This document shows, one piece after another, positions 34,413 to 42,516 of a DNA stretch of 64,000 bases (its first letter is position 1; every line of letters starts with the position of its first letter). The stretch lies in NCBI GenBank assembly GCA_004298155.1, contig SCRD01000008.1, positions 372,001 to 436,000 of the forward strand, in the 5' to 3' direction. The notes under the pieces are model-generated. The model saw nothing but the letters and a program-made list of their open reading frames with translations. It had not been told where the DNA came from and made no database searches. The position numbers and the translations under genes are program-made. This DNA comes from Acidobacteriota bacterium (GTDB lineage Bacteria > Acidobacteriota > Terriglobia > UBA7540).

Positions 34413-37400
34413 ATGAAACAATACAACCTCAACAACCTCGTAGGTTCGCTCAGAAATTCTCTCCTCAGCTACATGTGTTCTTCTCTTCCAGTTGGGAATC
34501 ACAGCACCCAGGAGAAGCTCGGCGAGGAGTTTTACAAGCGCTGGGAAGCAACCACATTTAAAGGCCCGTTCTTAGAAGGTATTCCTATATACCCCAAGAC
34601 TGTACCGCCCAAACAAATGTTCTCCGGCGACCCGGGATCGCCCGAGCGCGCAGAAAGATTCGCCAGCCTTATAACGCCTAGATTCAATGCAGACGACTTC
34701 GCAGATCGCCTACTTCGAAATGGGAAGCCCGAGCGTGTCGTAGAAAATTGCAGAGCAGATGAGTTGCGACAGTTATGGGAAAGACAGCTTTATGAACACC
34801 AGTACCGCGCGTTTAAAGTTGCTACCGAAGGGCGAAATCTCGCCGTAGCCACCGGCACCGGCAGCGGAAAAACAGAGTGCTTCATGCTTCCACTCCTTTA
34901 TTCATTGCTGACGGAGCCGGAGGAGGTTCGACGGCAGCCTGCGGTGCGAGCACTGCTCCTGTATCCAATGAACGCTCTCGTCGAGGACCAGATGCGTCGG
35001 CTGAGGACTCTCCTATGTTGGATCAACGGGCAGAGTGAACTGGCCGGCGGCGGTGACGCCAGGCTCACACGGCGAGTCACGTTCGGCAGGTACGTCGGAA
35101 CGACTCGGCTGAGCCCGAAGGATCCGTCTCGTGATCGATCTGACCCGGCGGGACATATCGCCGAACTTGGTGAAATGCTTTATCGGGAGGACATGCAGCA
35201 AACCCCTCCCGACATCCTTATCACAAACTTTTCCATGCTGGAATACATGCTCCTGCGAAACGACGACAAGCGCCTATTTTCAAAACCGGAACTGTTCCGC
35301 TTCCTAGTGCTCGATGAGGTACATTCCTATCGTGGAACACAAGGGATGGAAGTGGCGTGCCTTTTGCGCCGTCTCGATGACCTGTTGCATCGGAAAGCAA
35401 ACGGTCATGAAGTCCATTATCAGCGGATCGGGCTAAGTGCCACGCTGCCAAGTGACGCCTCTAGCCGCAAGCAGCTTGCTAAGTTCGTCTCAGACCTTTT
35501 CGGCACCGAATTTCGGGAAGACTCTCTCATCGCGGAGCCGGAAATTCAACCGGGCCGCCAAATCCTCGCAGGGCACTGGCCCGGGCTCGGACAGGATCTG
35601 ATCGAGCTTTCCCAGACAGCTCCCACGCTATGGGCGGAATTTGGCCTGGAGGGAGCCAAAGAAAGGCGCGAGGACATTCCTGAAGGCGAATGGGAAACGT
35701 TGGCGGTGACGCTTGAGTCGGCTGAAACTGCGCCGGGAGAGGATTTTGAGCGCAATGAGCGGCTAGGACGTATTCTCAAAACTAGTCCCATTTACGCCAC
35801 GCTTGGCTCGATGATTCATCAAAGGAAGGTGAACGATTTCGGCGAGGTCGCCATGAATCTGTTCGGTGGCAAGCTGGACGCGCACCAAACAGAAAGAGCG
35901 CTCGGAATTCTTTTGCAACTGATCTGCGCTGGCGCCATTGATGGCTCCGGGTTGCTGCCACTACGCGCGCACTTCTTTGTAAAGGAACAGAGGGAGGCGC
36001 AGTTGTGCATATCCCCAGCGCACACCCCGGCTGCCGAAAGAGAAACAGACGGATGGTGGAAGCGAGCCTACATGGTTCACCACACGCGCTGCGATGACTG
36101 CGATTCGCTGGTCTTTCCTGTCATGCTTTGCCGACGTTGCGGCTTCGTCCTGCTTGAGGCGTGGCTCCGCAATGGGAACTACTTTCCCGAGCCTGATGGC
36201 CTGATGCCCGAGGGCTCCTTTAATCGGGTTCTTTTCCGCCCATCGCGAAGCGTCCCGGGCTACCTGCTGAATAAATTCACCGGCGATCCGCCGGAGGACA
36301 CGCAAATATGCGAATTCGAGATATGCCTCCGGTGCGGCCAGCAGACCGTACTCGGACCGAACGGCGAAGCTGTCACGACATCCCACGCGTGCGGCAAGGC
36401 CAAATTTGTTCGCGTGGTTCAGTGGTCTGCGCCCGCATCGAACGTTCGAATCACCAGATGCCCACACTGTGACCAGCAGTACTACAAAGGGCAGGAAGTT
36501 GTCACCGCTCCTATGCTCTCCCCCTACGGGGCGGCCACCGTTATGCTGGAGGAGGTTAAGCGATTCCTCGACGCACCGTTAGAGCACTCGATTAACAAGG
36601 TCCTCTGCTTCTCGGACAGCCGCCAGCAGGCAGCAAAGATCGCACGCCGACTAGGCCGCACCAATGAAGACTTCGTCTTCCGCCAGCTTGCCTATGACAC
36701 ACTTCGGCAGGCGCCCGGACAGCAACTCACAACCCGCCCACTTGTGGAGAAAATCATTGACAAGTTGCGCGACGATATCGGCCTTGCAGCGTTATTCTGT
36801 GATGAACGTGCGGAGTTTGCCCGCGATACTGACCTGCTTCGTAGACGAGTGTCTACGCTGCTCTTCAGGGAATTCTGCACAGAGTTCCAGACGCTGGAGC
36901 GCCTGGGTATGGTGCGAGTTCGCTATCCCATAGAACTCGTTGCCAGTGGGGCGCAAGCGGTGTCGCAGCATTGGGTGGGACAAAAGCTGATGGCGTCTGA
37001 GCACGAGGCACTGTTTGCAGCATTTCTCGACTGGCATTTCCGGCTGAACCGCTGGGCGGTTACGGCCGCCACCCTCCAGACCCAAATCGAACACAAGGAT
37101 TTGGGCGACCGGTATGGTTACCGAGAAAAAACTGTGGCCCTTTGGAGCGCAGGCTTAGGCGGGCCACTCGGCTTCTGCATGGGGAAGCGCGACTCGCGCA
37201 GCCGAAGGTTCAACTTCTATATACGTGTCTGCCGGAAATTCCCAGTCCTGCAAGGTATCGCCGACCTGGAAGGCTTCAATAAGCTCGCGGAAATAATATG
37301 GAAGCAAACAATCGCCAAGCCTGCTTTCCTGACGCGACAGAGTGAGCGCGGCGGCCCCGATCCAGACAAGCCCTTTGTCATCATCCGCGGCAGTGAACCC

Positions 37401-39476
37401 GAGAAGTTCGAGCTGAAGCTCAACTTTGAGTCTTTTATGTGGGAACTCGCCGGCTCCGAAAATCAGCTCTATCGTTGCAACTACTGTGGCTACGTTGCGG
37501 CCTTCAATGTCCATAGCGTCTGCCCGATGAGGGACTGCGGCGGTGAGTTGCGGTCGGTGACCCTCAACCAGATTACACGAGACCTCTTCTCCCCATCCGG
37601 CCACTATATCCATCTGATCACTGAACGCGAACCGAAACCCATCTGGGTTGAGGAACACACGGCCCAGTTGTCGCCGACGCGGCGCTCGGAAATCGAACGC
37701 GAGTTCCGCAGGGACGAGGTTGGCAGCCTCGATGTAATCTCAGGATCGACAACTTTTGAGTTGGGCGTGGACCTCGGCGAAATAAATAGCATCATGCTCG
37801 CTAATCTCCCTCCGGAAATTTCCAACTATCGCCAGCGGGCAGGCCGTGCAGGCCGGAGGCCGGGCATGCTCCCTTTTATCCTTGGATACGTACGCGAGCG
37901 GCCTCACGACAAGTATTTCTGGTCCGACCTTGAGAAATTCATCGCTGGACCACTTCGGGTTCCGCGGCTGGCGAATCCGAGCCGCGAGATCGTTCTTCGC
38001 CATGCGAATGCGATACTGTATGCATACCTTTTGGATATGTACCCTGCCAAGTGTCCTCTACAAGGGCCGCCGTGCCTGGAATTTACCAACTTCTGCCTAA
38101 ACCCGATTCAAAAAGCGAAAGCTAAAGCTGCGGCCCACGGTGGCCCTCTTAGCGACTCCCTTAGGGCGCTCCTAAGAATTAATCCAGGTCTTAGACTCAC
38201 GACCGAGGAATGCGCCGACCAGTTTTTCAAGACATTGGAGTTCCATGCGTCGCGAAATTTCACAGAACGCGCTGACGACCACTCGATAGATGTTTTAAGC
38301 GATTTCGGGATTCTCCCCAGTTATAGCTTTCCGATCTACGTCGATGAGCTCGTACTGTATCAGAAGCCGCCCTCGGAACCGCCGCGATGCAACTTGAAAC
38401 TCCAGCGTGACAGGCGAATCGGTCTTCGAGAGTACTTTCCAGGAAGGTTGATCGAAGCCGACAAGTGGGTGCTGCAATCTGTAGGCGTAAGAGCAGGCTT
38501 TGAGAGGCGAACAATTTTGGTCTGCGGTAAGTGCGGTCGCGTTCACTCCGACTTGCACCACGGGCCGTGCTCCAACGTGGATTGCGCGGGCCAATGCGAC
38601 GAGCTGCGGGCCATTGTCCCGAAGGGAGGCTTCCTCGGACAGGTTCCCCTTAAGCCGCCGCCGCCCGACTCGGAGCTGTTTGAGCAGCAGGTAAGCGAGG
38701 TAATCTTTGACCCTGCGTCAGACCCCGAGCCAATTCCAGAGAGGAGAGGACGTTTCCTTTTAGCAGCTCGCCAATCTGCTTCTGACATGGCGAACGCAAG
38801 AATGCGAATCTTCAGCCCGCGGCCTTCCAATCCCAAAGGCCTCCAGCTCGTTGAGTCGGACGAAACAGACATCGCAGATAACGCCAGGATGCCCCTGCGC
38901 TGCTTGATGCTGCCAGGCAGAAGTGCAAGCTCAGCGCAGGCATCCCCAAAAGATTTCTATCTTATGCACGAGTTCACGACGGACATTCTCAGGATGCGCT
39001 TTGCAGGGGAATCGGCACCCTACTTGCTATCGTCGCCGCTTTACTGTCGCCTTGCCGAGTCTGGCGACGGCGACGATCGGGTGAAAGCTCAAGCGATTTT
39101 CCGCTACACCTTGGGTCAAGCTCTGGCTACCGCCGCCAGCCGGCGACTCCAGATTGACCCCGCAGAGATGGACTTCACGCTCCGGTCTATTCCTGGCGAA
39201 GTCGCGCTGAATACGGAATTCATCCTTTTTGACACAGCTCCGGGAGGCGCAGGCTATGCCAGCCGCTGCGGAGACGACGGCGAACTTCAGGCCATATTTT
39301 ACGAAGCGGTCCAACTTCTGCAAAAGTGTAAGTGTGCTGATAGTTGCTATAGCTGTTTACGCAGTTACAGCAATCAATGGATGCACGCCCGACTCAACCG
39401 CACGTTCGTTCTTGACGGTTTGCAAGAATTCCTCGGCCAAAACTGGGCGAAGACGCCCGGACCGTCGATGCGATGA
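34413..39476 (+). CDS. Giant DEAD/DEAH-box helicase with DUF1998-type zinc module, defence-associated
   Basis: 1687 residues from the ATG at 34413. The frame is open to 34185, but those codons lie out of frame over the R-M remnant and look non-protein. The SF2 helicase core has Walker A ATGTGSGKTE (about residue 148), DEVH (301-304), SAT (about 341) and motif VI QRAGRAGR (1141-1148). Cysteine pairs lie between and after the helicase motifs: CDDCD/CRRCG near 556, CPHCDQQYY, CNYCGYV and CGKCGRVH. The C-terminus has DTAPGGAGYASRCG and CKCADSCYSCLRSYSNQW, the DUF1998/MZB-type end. This layout matches large helicases such as DruE of Druantia and the helicase plus DUF1998 parts of DISARM, but no other system gene is adjacent except the R-M remnant upstream. 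It probably unwinds or moves on DNA in phage defence; this is inferred from the family. Confidence 0.85.
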   Translation: MKQYNLNNLVGSLRNSLLSYMCSSLPVGNHSTQEKLGEEFYKRWEATTFKGPFLEGIPIYPKTVPPKQMFSGDPGSPERAERFASLITPRFNADDFADRLLRNGKPERVVENCRADELRQLWERQLYEHQYRAFKVATEGRNLAVATGTGSGKTECFMLPLLYSLLTEPEEVRRQPAVRALLLYPMNALVEDQMRRLRTLLCWINGQSELAGGGDARLTRRVTFGRYVGTTRLSPKDPSRDRSDPAGHIAELGEMLYREDMQQTPPDILITNFSMLEYMLLRNDDKRLFSKPELFRFLVLDEVHSYRGTQGMEVACLLRRLDDLLHRKANGHEVHYQRIGLSATLPSDASSRKQLAKFVSDLFGTEFREDSLIAEPEIQPGRQILAGHWPGLGQDLIELSQTAPTLWAEFGLEGAKERREDIPEGEWETLAVTLESAETAPGEDFERNERLGRILKTSPIYATLGSMIHQRKVNDFGEVAMNLFGGKLDAHQTERALGILLQLICAGAIDGSGLLPLRAHFFVKEQREAQLCISPAHTPAAERETDGWWKRAYMVHHTRCDDCDSLVFPVMLCRRCGFVLLEAWLRNGNYFPEPDGLMPEGSFNRVLFRPSRSVPGYLLNKFTGDPPEDTQICEFEICLRCGQQTVLGPNGEAVTTSHACGKAKFVRVVQWSAPASNVRITRCPHCDQQYYKGQEVVTAPMLSPYGAATVMLEEVKRFLDAPLEHSINKVLCFSDSRQQAAKIARRLGRTNEDFVFRQLAYDTLRQAPGQQLTTRPLVEKIIDKLRDDIGLAALFCDERAEFARDTDLLRRRVSTLLFREFCTEFQTLERLGMVRVRYPIELVASGAQAVSQHWVGQKLMASEHEALFAAFLDWHFRLNRWAVTAATLQTQIEHKDLGDRYGYREKTVALWSAGLGGPLGFCMGKRDSRSRRFNFYIRVCRKFPVLQGIADLEGFNKLAEIIWKQTIAKPAFLTRQSERGGPDPDKPFVIIRGSEPEKFELKLNFESFMWELAGSENQLYRCNYCGYVAAFNVHSVCPMRDCGGELRSVTLNQITRDLFSPSGHYIHLITEREPKPIWVEEHTAQLSPTRRSEIEREFRRDEVGSLDVISGSTTFELGVDLGEINSIMLANLPPEISNYRQRAGRAGRRPGMLPFILGYVRERPHDKYFWSDLEKFIAGPLRVPRLANPSREIVLRHANAILYAYLLDMYPAKCPLQGPPCLEFTNFCLNPIQKAKAKAAAHGGPLSDSLRALLRINPGLRLTTEECADQFFKTLEFHASRNFTERADDHSIDVLSDFGILPSYSFPIYVDELVLYQKPPSEPPRCNLKLQRDRRIGLREYFPGRLIEADKWVLQSVGVRAGFERRTILVCGKCGRVHSDLHHGPCSNVDCAGQCDELRAIVPKGGFLGQVPLKPPPPDSELFEQQVSEVIFDPASDPEPIPERRGRFLLAARQSASDMANARMRIFSPRPSNPKGLQLVESDETDIADNARMPLRCLMLPGRSASSAQASPKDFYLMHEFTTDILRMRFAGESAPYLLSSPLYCRLAESGDGDDRVKAQAIFRYTLGQALATAASRRLQIDPAEMDFTLRSIPGEVALNTEFILFDTAPGGAGYASRCGDDGELQAIFYEAVQLLQKCKCADSCYSCLRSYSNQWMHARLNRTFVLDGLQEFLGQNWAKTPGPSMR

Positions 39477-39531
39477 TGCCACGGCGAAGAACACTCGCGG
39501 GACGGGGCCGGAGTTGAACAAGCGTAGGCAT

Positions 39532-39584
39532 CGCGGCTGGGGCAGACATTGATGTTTAACATCTGCGGTCAGCGAAGCTGAGGG
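39532..39584 (+). repeat. REP element copy D (plus orientation, degenerate)
   Basis: Begins CGCGGCTGGGGCAGACATTG, continues TTTAACATCTGCGG and AGCGAAGCTGAGG. It starts 56 bases after the helicase stop and is inverted relative to copy C, so the R-M remnant and helicase are bracketed by inverted copies. Confidence 0.6.
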
Positions 39585-39671
39585 GGAGAATGGAGTGCCG
39601 TCAGAATCTCCCCGCGCGAAATTGCATCGACGATGGCAATGGAACGGCTGGTAGCGATGAACGTCAAGGCT

Positions 39672-39708
39672 CTCTTGCTTCGCGAGGTAGCAGCACTACA
39701 AGGCGAGG
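39672..39708 (-). repeat. REP element copy E (minus orientation, degenerate)
   Basis: CTCTTGCTTCGCGAGGTAGC then AGCACTACAAGGCGAGG resembles the half of copy C that reads CTCGCTTCGCGAAACCACAG and ATACTACAAG. Weak but in the expected order. Confidence 0.4.
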
Positions 39709-39811
39709 ATCCACCATCCGCCTGAAAGGGCGCGCGATTCGTATTGGCAATAGCCCGTGCGTTATTCCAGTACTTCATCCTTCGGGTTGGGTACTGTCCT
39801 TCTTTCGAATT

Positions 39812-39859
39812 GTAGAGGCGAGTTTACCTCGCCATTTGGCGGCGTAAAGCCGCCTCTAC
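39812..39859. repeat. 48-base near-palindrome
   Basis: The outer arms GTAGAGGCG and CGCCTCTAC are perfect, and the inner arms AGTTTACCTCGCC and GGCGGCGTAAAGC match at 10 of 13 positions around an ATTT loop. The form is that of a mobile extragenic palindrome; it could fold into a long hairpin in either strand. Confidence 0.75.
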
Positions 39860-40359
39860 GCTCAAATCAGGACACCACCCGGGATTGAGCGGACTTAGCG
39901 CCGACCGCCGGCCGCGCGGGTGCTGGAGTTCAACAAACACAAGCATCGTGGAACGCGGGCGCCACGCCCGTGAGCGCCGATGGGCAGGCCCGTCCTGAGC
40001 GGACCGAACGGGATGCTCAATGCCACAGGTGGAGGGAAACGCCCTGATAGTTGTCCGGAGGCTATTTTTCTCCCCACGGCCGAGGGCCGAAAGAGGGGAA
40101 GGGCAGTCATCTTTCTTCTGAGTAGGCCTTATAACATAGGCTACATACAGGTCGCAATAAGCCCCAAATGGGACGTTTGGGATTTTTGTCCCACAAAAAA
40201 TGTGATTTCGTAAGTCACAGATAATAAATAACTTGTCGAATTTATACAACGCGAAAATTGATTCAGATCAAGAAATCTGTTTATTTCTGGAACAGTGGGT
40301 AAAAATTACAAAAAGGCGGTTTGTTGGTTCCGGCGTGCGGGCGGTTGGCGCTCGGAGCA

Positions 40360-41049
40360 CTATTCGTCTTCGCCGCTGAAGATATAAATCCCGCCCATGT
40401 GGACTTTGAGTGAGATGTCCTGCGTCCCCGTAGCGTTCCAGAAGAGAACCTTCTTGCTGAACCCTGCGTCGTTCTCTCCGTGCAGGTCGCTCTGGACGTT
40501 GCCCAGCCAGGTTTTGGCGCGCACCGACCTCAGCCGACCGACCGAGGGGACGTCGATTTCCACCTGTCCGTAATTCACCGTAATTGTTTCCTGTCCCGCA
40601 ACTCCGCGGACGGTAACATCTCCATCCACGCACTTGATGACCAGGTTGCAGTCGTAGGGCATATGAATATGGAAATCTACGGAAAGGTTGGATTCGCCGT
40701 GAAAGGGACGCCACGGCCTGCGGGGTGGATATAAGGTGTAGAGGTGGAGCATCTCATCCTGGCCATCCAGCAGAACCTGGATCCGCTGGTATTGTTGCTC
40801 GGCCGCCTCCCTGGAACTGGCGTGCACAACTTTCTCCGCCTCGATCTCCACGTGCGGGTCATCCCAGCCGGTGATGTAAATGTCGCCAGTGCGCACCTCC
40901 ATGGTGAAAGTCGCGGATGAAAACAGACGGCGGTTGTAATGTGAGGTCTGCCGGAATTCGTCGGCGCGGGCGGGCAGCGCAAAAAAAACCAGGCTGCAAA
41001 AGGCCACGAGCAAAACGTGCTGAAATGTTTTCGCGTGAAATTTCCGCAT
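40360..41049 (-). CDS. DUF4097-like beta-helix protein, exported
   Basis: About 229 residues from the ATG at 41049. The frame can start 14 codons earlier at a TTG that overlaps the TPR gene stop, but that would put a long polar stretch before the signal peptide (FQHVLLVAFCSLVFFALPARA). The mature part has short repeated strands of the DUF4097/putative auto-adhesin type: TFTMEVRTGDIYITGWDDP, NLVIKCVDGDVTVRGVAG, ITVNYGQVEIDVPSVGRL and DISLKVHMGGIYIFSG. Such proteins are predicted right-handed beta-helices at the cell surface or in the periplasm, with unknown role. It directly follows the TPR gene and is probably cotranscribed with it. Confidence 0.78.
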   Translation of the reverse strand: MRKFHAKTFQHVLLVAFCSLVFFALPARADEFRQTSHYNRRLFSSATFTMEVRTGDIYITGWDDPHVEIEAEKVVHASSREAAEQQYQRIQVLLDGQDEMLHLYTLYPPRRPWRPFHGESNLSVDFHIHMPYDCNLVIKCVDGDVTVRGVAGQETITVNYGQVEIDVPSVGRLRSVRAKTWLGNVQSDLHGENDAGFSKKVLFWNATGTQDISLKVHMGGIYIFSGEDE

Positions 41050-41087
41050 GGGTTCTTCTGCTGCACTGGCCTTCGCGTCACACTGCT

Positions 41088-42035
41088 TCAATGTGGCAGC
41101 GCCGGAGATTCCTCCGGCTGGCTCGTCTGGCTCTTGAGCGTCTCCACGACCAGTTCTTCCCTTTTGGCTTCCAGCGTTTTTCCCAGCTGGTTATAGACAC
41201 TGGCAAGCGTGGCGTGGGCGTCAATGTCACCAGGCGCGAGAGCGACGACCGTCTTGAGCTCGGCCTCGGCACTGGACCATTGCTTCCGGGCCAGATAAAC
41301 CCTGGCCAGTCCGTTATAGGCCTGGTAAGCAAGCGGCTTGATTTCGGTTCCGCGACGGTAAAGCACCTCAGCCGAATCAAGTTTTCCTTCTGCAAGCTCC
41401 GCGTCGCCCGCGCTCCAGTAAACGTCGTAGAACTCCGGATTGACGCCCAGCTCTTCCCGGTACTCACTGAGCGCTGACTTATTGTCACCCTGGCTGGCGT
41501 CAATTTTCCCCAGGTTGTAGTGCACCAGGGGCAAGCCGGGTGAAATCGTCAGCGCCTGCCTCAACTGCGCGATGGCCTGCGCGTCATCTCCTTGCTCCCG
41601 GTAGGCGATCCCGAGCATCAGGCGCGCCTTGGCGTTCCGTGGGCTCACGCCGAGGAAGTTTTCAAGCATTCTTGCCGCTTCGGTGTAGTCGTCTCTCTGC
41701 ATGTCGAGCAGGGCAAGGTCGTAGTAGTTCTGAGGGATCGTAGGGTCCAGCCGGATTGATTTCTGAAAGCTCTCGCGGGCTTCATCCTCCAGCCCGTTCT
41801 TTGACTGGGCCACTGCCAGCAAGTGCATGAGGACGGCGGATTCCGGGAACTCCTGGACCGCCCGGCGGGCATCTGCCAATGCAGATCCAATGTTGCCGGT
41901 TGAGATCTCCCAGCCGATCTCCTGGACTATGTCGGTTTGCTTATCCTGCGCGCGGAGAAGCGGCGCCTGACTGAGAACCAGAAAAGCAAAAATTATTGCG
42001 CGAAATGGCGCAAGGCGCTCCCAACAGTTCACCAT
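41088..42035 (-). CDS. Exported tetratricopeptide repeat protein
   Basis: 315 residues from the ATG at 42035, chosen because GGGAG stands four bases upstream and a signal peptide begins there (FRAIIFAFLVLSQAPLLRAQ); a longer frame starts at 42116. Residues about 35-290 form seven or so TPR units, for example SAVLMHLLAVAQSKNGLEDE, YYDLALLDMQRDDYTEAARM, KARLMLGIAYREQGDDAQA, VHYNLGKIDASQGDNKSAL, AYNGLARVYLARKQWSSAE and AHATLASVYNQLGKTLEAK. It would act as a protein-protein scaffold in the periplasm. Its stop overlaps the alternative TTG start of the DUF4097-like gene. Confidence 0.85.
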   Translation of the reverse strand: MVNCWERLAPFRAIIFAFLVLSQAPLLRAQDKQTDIVQEIGWEISTGNIGSALADARRAVQEFPESAVLMHLLAVAQSKNGLEDEARESFQKSIRLDPTIPQNYYDLALLDMQRDDYTEAARMLENFLGVSPRNAKARLMLGIAYREQGDDAQAIAQLRQALTISPGLPLVHYNLGKIDASQGDNKSALSEYREELGVNPEFYDVYWSAGDAELAEGKLDSAEVLYRRGTEIKPLAYQAYNGLARVYLARKQWSSAEAELKTVVALAPGDIDAHATLASVYNQLGKTLEAKREELVVETLKSQTSQPEESPALPH

Positions 42036-42516
42036 TTTGCTCCCTTCTGGGCATGTTAGGCAGGGTCGGCCAGCGAAGTCAAATGCCTCAGAGCAGGCGC
42101 GAAGTGCGGGCTGCAAGTGTTCGATTGGGCTGCGCGCCCAGAACTGTTACAGCAGGGAACGGGGTTGCAAGACGCGGGCCTGCGATCGCCGCGCGCGCGA
42201 ATAGAGCCCGGCGCGGCGTACGAAATCGCGTGTGGGAAAATCCGTGCGGTGATAGGATGGACGCTTCTCGAAGCCGTTGTCGGCGTGGTTTTTTCGGCGG
42301 CTTCGGAAAGAATTCACACAGCTTGTTTCCATTCGGTATAATCTATCGCTCTGGCGAGATGGACCGTTACGCTCTCAGCGGGCTTGCCAGTCTGTAACTG
42401 GCGTGCCGGCTCGAATAATCTGAGGCAGGGATATGGCATAGCCGGTTCGCGCTTACGGGGAAGACATCCAGGGCAAACCCTTTGCGCGGCCAGACATAAA
42501 TGCAGAAGAGGCTCAC
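42036..42516. other. Divergent promoter region between TPR and sugar porter genes
   Basis: A region of 481 bases without a clear gene. It should hold promoters for both divergent genes. A small hairpin (GCCAGT/ACTGGC, 42386-42402) lies in the leader of the sugar porter gene. Nothing else is certain. Confidence 0.4.

Larger units (their letters stand above)
39477..40359. other. Repeat-rich intergenic region downstream of the helicase
   Basis: A region of 883 bases without a credible gene. It contains REP copies D and E, a 48-base near-palindrome at 39812-39859, and, from about 40120, an A/T-richer stretch before the DUF4097-like gene. The short frames here are translated repeats. Confidence 0.55.
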
